Assembly (NCBI GenBank): GCA_020881915.1
Contig: JAJFPB010000004.1
Location: 558,001-622,000, forward strand
Length of the DNA: 64,000 nt
From: Paramyrothecium sp. XJ0827
Lineage: Eukaryota > Ascomycota > Sordariomycetes > Hypocreales > Stachybotryaceae
Reading direction: 5' to 3'
Part shown: positions 55,645 through 64,000 of the stretch, one piece after another
How positions within the stretch are numbered: the stretch's first letter is position 1
Layout: every line of letters begins with the position of its first letter
The notes under the pieces: model-generated
What the model saw: only the letters and a program-made list of their open reading frames with translations
Databases searched by the model: none
Told to the model about the DNA's origin: nothing
Translations under genes and position numbers: made by a program

Positions 55645-57827
55645 GACGACTCAAGATCAACGCAACTGGGTGTTGCGCTCAAGATATTAGAGATACAATA
55701 AGCATTCAGGTCGTCTCTTGGGGCTTGTATGAAATAAATTGCAATGACCACTTGTCCACGGGGAAAGAAGGCCTAGAAATGTGGCGGCGTAGGAGACTTA
55801 ATAGTCGGCGCAACCCCCAAATTTGGTCTGAGGTACGTGATGGCGACAAGCGGGTTGTCTCTACAGGCTAAGAGCCCGAGACCCCGACAGCCTCATTAGG
55901 GCGGGGTTTAGCAGCGCCGGGCTTAGACTTCCTCTACTAATGGTAAATACGCGTGTTGCAACAGCGGATCCTGCCGGCTTCTGCGTCGCCTAAATATCCG
56001 GTGCTGTAATTGGAGCCAATGCGGCCAATCTCCTGCACGCCCCGCTCGTCAATGGGATTCTGGAATGGAACATCACCTTGAATGCTACTACACGACGTCT
56101 CAAAGAGGAAGGATCTTCTATTCAAAGCAGGGTTCCTCGGGTTCGGATCCAAACAGATATTGATAGCTTCCCCTCACGACTTAGCGCTCTACTGTTAGAT
56201 ATTACGATGAACGGAATAGCTGGAGGAGTTCTGCAGAGCCCAGAGGCTGTCGATGGCGTGTGAAACAACGGTGACTCCATCCCACGGCTGATGCGACAGA
56301 TCTCCAGGCAAGCTTTCCACCCGCTGTACCTACGTTTGTTAGGCTTGACCTCGATGGCTGACGCCAAAATGTTTCGCGTGTGGGTCAAGCTGTACTAGGG
56401 GTGTTTCAATAGGAAAAAGCCCGTAACGACGCTTTGGAGGGGCAGATGACCGAATCTGGGATGAAGCGTTGCTTGGTATGCCGGAGATATGATTGCTTTA
56501 CAGGCATTAAAATCTGTCCTAGAAGTATGATAGATCACCGATCTTTCTTTTGCACCAACCAGCCAAGGCCGCCACCAATCAGTAAGAGACCGATACAAAA
56601 TATGCTCAGACGGAATTCGGGGAGGTCGCAAGATCAAGCTGGGCTCGTGTTCTATCCTGTCATTAGTCAATACCGTGACGCGGTAGCGAGTACGGCGGCT
56701 CGAACATTGTCAGGTTCCAGTTGACACTACTTTACAACATGAGCTCACACAACCTTTGCGATCTCGAGCATTTCGAGGCCTCGGCCAGCCAGACGAACAT
56801 TTCAAGAATAATGGCTTAAATCATTGAAAATTCAGGGCATCGACGGGTGGACACTGGTGGGATAGGAAACGCAAAGTGCTTTGGCTTGAAATCACGATGA
56901 TGTGTCGGTGGAAATAGTTCGCCATTCCTACGATTTCACACGCAAAGTTACCAGTCTGCAACATGGAACTCGATGTTCCGACACCCGTGGAGTAACTATT
57001 CACTCCAGGTGCCTCAAGTGAGCCAGCAATCTCAGAAGAACTGATCGTCCATGGTCCACGATTTCGGTAGCTGCGTTCACCCCCACAGGCGCCTGTTATG
57101 ACCAGCCTCCCAAAGCACTTTCAGTGGATGAAATTTCCTTATTCCACTGGATCGGGCCACGCCACGGCATCCATGTGGCAATCAATATTCCCCAGCCAGC
57201 ACTTGGAAATCGAATGCATATCAGGCTGAGCGAGTTTGGCGTTATTCCCCTACTTTTGTTAATCTGCTGGCGAGAGCACAGCGACTGTGCCCAGGGGCGA
57301 GTTCGGACCAAGGACGGGAATACACCAGAACCCTTGTAACTTGAGTCATTGGATCCGATGTTGCGGGGCGAACTGCTAATCAAGGCGAGATCTCCCCTTA
57401 TTATGGTTAGCTTACCGGTACTACATCATCAATGCGAACGGGTGGTACAGGACGGTGGGCCTTGCATACGCTAGCTCATGCAACCTGCTGACACCGGGAC
57501 GCGATGGCGAGCAGACAAGCAATTGTAGTGATAATCCTAGCTATTCGCTCTTTTCTTTTACTGTCCTCCTCTTTTCAATCTTTTTCTTCTCTGTTGAGGA
57601 CTTCTATTACCAATAGCTTCTTCCGATGTCTTTCGTTATCGGTCAGCTAGTACACTGCACGAGTCACCTGCATTCACTCTCCGGTTCACTCTCCCGTCGG
57701 GTTTCTTGACGATTTGCCGCGATTCAGTCCAACCTCTGGTTACTCAAAACAATCTATACCAACCATGAAAATTTAGTCGACAAGCGCCCTTGTATCAAAA
57801 ATTAGGGAAGGCTCCAAACACGCTGCG
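55645..57827. other. Divergent intergenic region, 2.2 kb
   Basis: Lies between the starts of the P450 and the MFS gene and holds both promoters. A pyrimidine-rich stretch at 57540-57600 precedes the MFS start. No gene recognised. Confidence 0.55.
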
Positions 57828-59474
57828 ATGGAGGGGGACACCGAGAAAGGGGCGCCAGTCTCAGCTCAAGATGATCAGCAAAATGACATGTCAAATCAAC
57901 GAAATGTGGTTGATTGGGATGGACCCAAAGACCCTGAAATACCTATCAATTGGAGTGGGCGCAAAAAATGGTTGAATGTATTATTGGTGGCGGCCCTCAC
58001 ATTGTTGTCGTAAGTTCCCCCATAATCGCTATCATTTAGACTGTCCGTCAATCACAGATGCTTCGTCTATCGTCAAGAGCAACGCCTCCCGCTACAGAAA
58101 TTAAGTAACCCAGCCCTAACATGCTCACAGCCCGTTCGCCTCTTCAATGTTCGCTCCGAGCATCGAAGTAGTCCTAGACGAGTTTGGTTCCACAGACACG
58201 AACTTGGGCGCCTTCGTGATATCCATCTATCTCCTAGGCTACGCGTTTGGACCTCTTGTTATCGCTCCGCTTAGCGAAATCTACGGAAGACTGCCGCTTT
58301 TCCACACCTGCTCGGCGCTCTTCATTCTCTGCAATCTTGGCTGTGCAAAAGCCAATGGTCTCGGCATGCTCATTGTATTCCGCTTTCTGACTGGCCTTTG
58401 CGGCGCATGCCCATTGACTTTAGGCCCGGCGACCATCTCAGATTGCTTTAGGCAGGAAGAAAGGGGAAAGGTGACGGGCTTGTGGACGCTTCCAGTACTG
58501 CTTGGCCCATCGGTCGGCCCTGTGGCAGGTGGATACCTTACCACTGCTCTGGGCTGGCGGTGGAACTTTTGGTTTCTCATGATTGCTGTAAGTTACAAGT
58601 GGACATGTTTCGACAGTTCATTGGCCATTGGTACTGACTTGGCTTTGATAAGGGAGCTGTAGTATACATATGTTGCCTTTGTTTACAGCATGAGACGTAC
58701 ACGCCTGTCCTCCTCCAACGCAAGGTGTGCAGGCTACGGAAGGAGACCGGCAATCCATCATTATACGCCGCAACACAGTCGAACCTCGACCCGATGAGGT
58801 TGCTGCTCGTCTCAATTATTCGGCCTCTCAAGCTTCTCTTTCTATCGCCTATTGTCCTGGGGCTGTCACTGCTTGTGGCTGTGGTGTACGGCACTTTGTA
58901 CTTGCTTTTCACAACAATCAGCCCGGTGTTCGAAGGTCGCTACAATTTCGGGCGAAATGTCGGTTTATCTTATCTGGGCTTCGGATTAGGCCAATTCATC
59001 GGCATCTTGATATTCAGCGGGCTCTCCGATGCGCTCATGAAACGCTTGGCCAAGGGGAAGGAAATTGCGCCCGAATATAGGCTTCCTTTGCTTCTACCGG
59101 GTATCTTGGCTATACCGATTGGATTGCTCATTTACGGATGGACTGCCGAGTATACCATCCACTGGGCTGTACCACTACTGGGCACCGTCGTGATTGGCTA
59201 TGGGGTCATCACAGTTTTCATGCCTGTTACGACGTATCTCATCGACGCATACACACAGTACGCAGCAAGCGCCACTGCAGCGAACACGGTGTTACGGAGT
59301 CTGGGTGGTGCTTTTCTACCGTTATGCGGACCAAAAATGAATGAGGCACTTGGTGTTGGAAAGGCCAATACGGTGCTGGCAGGCATAACTGTCGCGATGG
59401 TTCCCATGGTATGGGTTTTCATGGTATATGGTCAGACGCTGCGGACCCATCCTCGGTTCAAGGTGGATCTATAG
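57828..59474 (+). CDS. MFS multidrug-type transporter (DHA1, 12 helices)
   Basis: Exons 57828-58009, 58131-58587 and 58653-59474, 486 residues. The cytoplasmic N-terminus contains the family signature VDWDGPKDPEIPINWS. Helix 1 is interrupted by intron 1 (LNVLLVAALTLLS-PFASSMFAPSI). Then come YLLGYAFGPLVIAPLSEIYGR (antiporter motif A region), FRFLTGLCGACPLTLGPATISDC, and motif C as LPVLLGPSVGPVAGGYLT before GWRWNFWF. The C-terminal half has GLGQFIGILIFSGLSD and AANTVLRSLGGAFLPL. It would export hydrophobic compounds or metabolites in exchange for protons. Next to a P450 and dehydrogenases this suggests self-protection or detoxification. Intron 1 is 121 nt, longer than usual here. The ATG at 57828 gives the conserved N-terminus. 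Confidence 0.94.
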
Positions 59475-59768
59475 ATTGGATGGAATGTTCATTTTTCAAT
59501 GTTCCACATTGACTCTATCAGACTGGGAAGATAGATCTCTTGCTACGGATAGAACATGTTTAAGAACTGAAGAAGCTGTCCAATCCGCTGAACCAAATGC
59601 ACTGAGCCCTCACAGGGAAGGGGGAAAAGAGAAAGAAATCATTTCTGGGTCCTTTAAGGTTCTCATCTTGGCGGTTGTACATCAACGTGTTGAACAGAAT
59701 TTTGTTTGCACAATCGTCGAATTAACCTAACGTCCTACATGGCAGAGCACAAGTATATGATGGCCTTG

Positions 59769-60819
59769 TCAGGCATTCTTCTTGCGGTTTGTCACAGCAT
59801 CCCGCAGTGTCTTGAATGACCACATCTTGAGCATGACAAACCTCGCCCATCCGTCCCCGAGGAACTCCAGGATCCACAGCAGCGTGCTCATACTACCTAG
59901 CCTCATGGACTCTCCTGTGCCAAAGAATCTCCAGCCCAAAAGATCCCATCCCTTGCCACGCAATGCCTCCGTCACGACCTGCTCGGCGTACTCCTCGGCC
60001 GACATGCGCGCTCCACTGCCGGCTCTCTGCCCGACGCCGCGCATACTGTCGAAGAGACTGTCAGCGGGCCACGGCTCCGTGACACCGCTCTGGCCTTTGC
60101 TGGTGACGAAGGACGTCACGACGTTGAGCACGCGGACGTTGTAGTGCGCTAACTCGACCGAGAGAGTCCGTGAGTAGGACGTGAGGGCGGCCTTTGTCAT
60201 GGCATAGATTCCCTTGAAAGGGTATGGTGTACGATCAGAGGCCGACGAGATGTTAACGATCAGGCCTTCGGACGCGATAAGCAGGGGCATCATGACGTTG
60301 GTAAGGCCAATGACGGAGACGACGTTGGTCTCGAATACGGAGCGCACGCGGTCGAGCGATGCATCAGTCAGAGGCATCACGTACCTGGCACCACTGCACT
60401 GTGTTAGCGGCCTTCCAAGGGTTCGCAGGTTTGAATAGACCTTACGCGTTGTTGACAAGGATATCGAGTTTGCCTCCAGTTATCTCATCAACTCGTTGCT
60501 TGGCCGCCGAAACGCTCTTGGGATCGTCCACGTCCAGCTGAACCGTGGTCAAGCCCATTGCTTGCAACTCGAGAAGCGGCTCGGCTCTGCGGGCTGTAGC
60601 AATGACATTGCAGTCTACAATCGCAGTGTCAGCTAGCAAGACCCTGGCGTTTCCGAAGCGGACTTACTTCGTGCTTTGAAGGCGAGCGCAAGGGCGCAGC
60701 CAATGCCGCCGGGCGAGCATCTACCGCATCACATCTTAATACAGGGGCTCAATGATACAGTTATATGTTGTGTCTCACCCGGTGATGAGCACCGACTTCT
60801 TTGGGGCGGATGTGCTCAT
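59769..60819 (-). CDS. SDR, AYR1-like (1-acyldihydroxyacetone phosphate reductase type)
   Basis: Four exons: 60819-60779, 60720-60668, 60614-60446 and 60393-59769; 295 residues. The first two very short exons together encode the cofactor motif (MSTSAPKKSVLITG then CSPGGIG, giving TGxxxGGIG). Next are ATARR with the NADP-favouring arginines, LDVDD, VNNAGA, ISSAS and the active-site YAMTK. The C-terminal helix RFVMLKMWSFKTLRDAV resembles yeast Ayr1, which reduces 1-acyl-DHAP in lipid bodies and the ER, although many fungal paralogues serve other pathways. The open frame from about 60458 down lacks the cofactor exons. Splice joins were placed by phase and restore the family sequence. It lies tail-to-tail with the MFS gene, 294 bp apart. 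Confidence 0.9.
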
Positions 60820-61915
60820 TTCGGGTCGTGGGCAATGCTTGCATGTGAAGGCTGAAATTGCAAGGTTTACGGTGGAGACGTGGCCAGAGAAGAAAAGCGA
60901 ATTCCGGTGCCGAGGCTCCGATCCTGGCTACCCTACACTTTGGCAATCATCGAGAACTCTTCAGTCACAGTTTTCGGACGCGGGCAAAAATACAACAATT
61001 ATTCGAATCACCGCATAAAAAACTCTGAGATCACTGTAGTTATTTTTTGCACCTGGCTAAATAAAAATGGCAAACGAAAGCAGGAAGGGAACCACAAGCA
61101 GCCGGGGTCTGAATCTTCTGAGCCGGAAGAAAAAGGAAACCATTAGACAAACAGCTTGAATAATTTGGCCAAACTGCTCTGTAATCAACTGGCTTCTTTT
61201 TTATTCCAATTCGTTACCCCAACCTTTTTCGACAATAGGGAATCTGGGCCTTTCTTTGGGCTTACTGGTGCGAAACTGTATAAGTCGTGTGGTGCGTTTG
61301 ACGATATCCTTCCTGCTCTGTCACTCATTATTCACTATATTCCCTTTCTACGGATATATCCTAGGGTCCCCAATCGATTGAAAAGAGAACTTCAAAACTT
61401 TCCTGTCTAGGTCAACTCATTTTGTGGTTCCGCCTCAGTAACAAAAAGGTTGCTAACTCTTGAACATGATGGCCGTGAAACCCATCACCAGCCCACCGAT
61501 AAGTAAGAATCTCACACTTACAAATGACCAAATAGAAGCCTGCAATGACGAATGACCTATAGATACAAACACGTGCTGGAAGTATTATCCAGCTTGAACA
61601 TGATAAGGATACCGCTTTTGAGGGGGGAGTTGGTGACCAATCACTCTTGAATGTTCGCAAAACCCCTTGCTGTTCAGGCGGTGGAGTGCGCATGAGGCCG
61701 ATGAGGTGCATACCAAGCTTACTCTCCGTGTTCCGTTGACGTGGCGAAGTGGGGCCGATAACAAATGTTCATTCACCTGCATAGTATTATTTGTTCTATG
61801 CTAGAGCATAAGTGAAGCTTGATCACTAAACACATTATTGATGAAACTATTTAATCATTGGCGTGATAACTTCATTTTCTCTTTCTCTTGAACAAGCAAG
61901 ATAACCTAACCTAAC
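60820..61915. other. Divergent intergenic region
   Basis: Between the starts of the AYR1-like SDR and the medium-chain dehydrogenase. No coding region recognised. Confidence 0.6.
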
Positions 61916-63126
61916 ATGTCGATTCCTGCAACCTACACGTCTTTCAGGCGAACCACGGGCGCACTGCCCAGGACTATCCAGCAATCGACGGAGACACTAC
62001 AAGCAGAACTCAACCCTCATGATGTGCTCATCAAAGTTCGAGCTGTCTCCCTGAATTTCCGGGATGTTGCCATGCTTAACGGCAAATACCCTGTGGAGGT
62101 CGAGGAGAAGGGCATCCCGTGCTCGGACTGTGCTGCTGAGGTGGTCAAGATAGGAGCAGAAGTCACTGACTTGTCCGTAGGGGACCATGTTTCCCCAATC
62201 TTCGACCTCGGAAATGTTGTGCGGAACGACGATTCACCGTTGCAGGCTCTAGGTGGAGATGCGGCGGGTGTACTTCGTGAATACGCCGTTTTCGATGAGA
62301 GGCACTTGGTGAAGATTCCCCAGTACCTATCATGGGAAGAGGTAAATGAGCCTTCTATCTTGGGTCTCGACTTTGCTCACGCGTTAGCAAATTTAGGGCT
62401 CTACCTTAGCATGTGCCGGGGTCACCGCTTGGACTTCTCTTGACTCACTATCAGCAGTTTCCAAGGATGGCAGCGTTCTCTTACAAGGTGACGGCCCTTG
62501 TCCGGCATAGACGAATATACACTGATCATTCTAGGCACTGGTGGGGTCAGCACGTTTGCGTTGTTGCTCAGCAGCGCGGCAGGTCTTCAGGTGATAGTCA
62601 CATCCTCGTCCGATGAGAAAATCGAAAACATCAAGAAGCTGGGCCCCCGAATCGAAGGTATCAATTACAAGAAGACGACCGACCAATTCGCGGAGATTCA
62701 GCGTCTCACGAACGGCCGCGGAGTTGACTTTGTTGTGAACAACACGGGACCAGGATCAATCCCGGACGACATCAAAGCCTTGCGCGCTCGAGGCGGCACC
62801 GTCTCACTTGTCGGCTTCTTGGCTGGAATGGACGCTGCGTGTCCACCTGCAGCCTTGATGGCACTGATGGGCAAAAGTGCAAAGTTGAAGTGAGTCGATT
62901 CCCTACGTTTTCGAGATAATCTCATTGTGCACCCACTAATGTGACAACAAGGGGCATTGCAGTGGGTTCGAAGGAGGACTTCCAAGCCCTTTGCCAGTTT
63001 TTGGAGGAAAAGAAGGTGTCGCTAAGTCCTCTCGTTGATCGTGTCTTTTCATTTGCGGAGTCAGAGGAGGCTTTCAACTACCTTTACACGGGAAAGCACG
63101 CAGGCAAGGTTGTGATCAAGATTTGA
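61916..63126 (+). CDS. Medium-chain dehydrogenase/reductase (zinc-type alcohol dehydrogenase-like)
   Basis: Exons 61916-62341, 62397-62487, 62535-62889 and 62952-63126, 348 residues. The N-terminal GroES-like domain has VLIKVRAVSLNFRDVAMLNGKY and VGDHVSPIFD. The NAD(P)-binding motif GTGGVSTFAL is formed by joining exons 2 and 3 (...LLQG-TGGVST). VDFVVNNTGPG and RGGTVSLVGFLAG follow, and the end is GKHAGKVVIKI. The usual structural-zinc cysteine cluster is absent, and only SDCA carries a cysteine at the catalytic-zinc position, so it may act as a zinc-free quinone-oxidoreductase-type enzyme despite its usual name. Substrate unknown. The second acceptor was set at 62396, because the frame before it contains TAG and GSTLACAGVTAW restores the family sequence. 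Confidence 0.9.
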
Positions 63127-63418
63127 GGCATCTCACATACATTAGCTATCTTATGCGAGATTGACTAGTTGGTGCTACAGTAGCTCCAGTTAAGCCTCTG
63201 ACGCCATAGGTGGAACAGCCCCATATTCGCGCATCAATGCACGAGCCGAGAAGTAACGTAGACTATAGGCCTAGTCGTCCCGGTCGGACGGCAATGGCCC
63301 GAGGCTGAGCAATCTCCCACCCACAACCCCATGGTTGAATGTGCTAGATCCTGAGACACTGCGGCAATAATCGGAACAGTATCGGTGCGCACTGCAAAAA
63401 GCCAAACCTACACTCAAG
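63127..63418. other. Short intergenic region
   Basis: 3' flank of the dehydrogenase and promoter of the DUF1907 gene; nothing recognised. Confidence 0.6.
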
Positions 63419-64000
63419 ATGCAGATTCAATCGTTTATCCTTTCGCCGCCCAGTCTCGACGAGCTGGCTGAGACCCTCAGGGCGCCTCTCGCCGCAAACT
63501 ACGAAGAGTCGTCAGTTTCCGTCGTCACATGCCCCGACTTACGCAATGCGCCTTTCGGCCTCTCAATGGAAGGGCTCTCAGGCGATGAGAAGATCGCGGA
63601 CGTTGGGGGACAGCCGAACCTTTTCCCCCGCCCTCGGCTGGATAGTAAATGGTCGTTGACTGAAATCGCCAAACAACTGGGCATGAGTTCTGGGAAAGGG
63701 TCGTTGGTTGGAGCCGGAGCCGGCCCCTTCCATATTGTGGGACAAAATAGCGAAATGTGCGCAGACCTTAGCTGGCAGGGTGAGGCATTTGGAGGCCTGC
63801 TGGACCAGAGCCGCGTCATCCGCGTTGATCCTGAAGAAGGGGCTGTGGTAGTCGACCTGTGTTTTTCGAATGAATGTGGCCTAATGATAAACCTCTTCGG
63901 TTCAAAAGGCGAAGCCGGACCGGTCCTCAAGATAACCGCAAAAGGCCGCCGAGGGTCCGAGAAAAGCTTTACAGAGTGCATCCAAAAGGCCTTGGCAGCG
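63419..64000 (+). CDS. DUF1907 / C11orf54-type ester hydrolase, 3' truncated
   Basis: Open from ATG 63419 to the window end, 194 codons, no intron seen. MQIQSFILSPPSLDELAETL, VVTCPDLRNAPFGL, DVGGQPNLFPRP and GAGAGPFHIVGQNSEM match the N-terminal part of human C11orf54 (PTD012), a zinc enzyme with ester-hydrolase activity on a model substrate. The histidine cluster that binds zinc is in the missing C-terminal part. It is probably soluble in cytosol or nucleus; the physiological substrate is unknown. Confidence 0.88.
   Translation, partial: MQIQSFILSPPSLDELAETLRAPLAANYEESSVSVVTCPDLRNAPFGLSMEGLSGDEKIADVGGQPNLFPRPRLDSKWSLTEIAKQLGMSSGKGSLVGAGAGPFHIVGQNSEMCADLSWQGEAFGGLLDQSRVIRVDPEEGAVVVDLCFSNECGLMINLFGSKGEAGPVLKITAKGRRGSEKSFTECIQKALAA

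Noticed and set aside
1..64000. CRISPR arrays, insertion sequences and bacterial operon signals
   Set aside because: No regularly spaced direct repeats or transposase genes were seen, and gene structure is clearly eukaryotic.

Overview
The window looks like a stretch of a filamentous ascomycete genome (Pezizomycotina, most likely a sordariomycete; inferred from gene families and introns, not tested). Protein-coding genes are split by short introns, mostly 43-65 nt with a few near 100-120 nt, with GT...AG ends and CTAAC/CTGAC-type branch sites. Gene families are typically fungal: HET proteins, an AA9 polysaccharide monooxygenase, a Zn2Cys6 regulator, an LrgB-like membrane protein and CYP/MFS/SDR genes. 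A tRNA-Ile gene carries a 12-nt intron. I derived exon boundaries by matching reading phase across GT/AG sites and by recalled family alignments; none was checked by RNA or database search.

Layout. 0-6.2 kb: truncated secreted S1/V8-like protease (-), a decayed fragment of a highly reducing polyketide synthase (-), a small GPI-anchor-type secreted protein (+) and a Dal5/Tna1-type anion:cation symporter MFS carrier (-). 6.2-11 kb: gene-poor. 11-24.2 kb: HET pseudogene (+), LrgB-like transporter (+), AA9 LPMO (+), a large dynamin-like GTPase with an FG-nucleoporin-like tail (+) and a GH3 beta-glucosidase (-). 26.5-35.1 kb: intact HET gene (-), tRNA-Ile (+), F-box-like protein (-), NodL/Maa-type acetyltransferase (+) and a seven-helix membrane protein (-). 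35-39.3 kb: gene-poor, with one possible eroded gene. 39.3-43.1 kb: AAA+ ATPase (+) and a secreted alpha/beta hydrolase (-). 45-48.7 kb: a divergent pair, Zn2Cys6 regulator (-) and SDR (+), whose shared promoter carries three CCCGCGGG palindromes, with a fourth in the regulator's first exon. 50.3-64 kb: aminoglycoside-phosphotransferase-like gene with an early stop (-), BRCT protein (+), P450 (-), DHA1 drug transporter (+), AYR1-like SDR (-), medium-chain dehydrogenase (+) and the 5' part of a DUF1907/C11orf54-type ester hydrolase (+).

Functionally the window mixes plant-biomass attack (LPMO and GH3: oxidative cleavage and release of glucose), nonself-recognition loci (two HET genes, one dead; an Mx/dynamin-type GTPase) and small-molecule metabolism or detoxification (P450, two MFS carriers, two SDRs, MDR, acetyltransferase, hydrolase). 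No intact polyketide or peptide synthase is present; the only trace of one is the relic near 2 kb. The best candidates for something little described are the GTPase-FG fusion and the palindrome-bearing regulator/SDR promoter.
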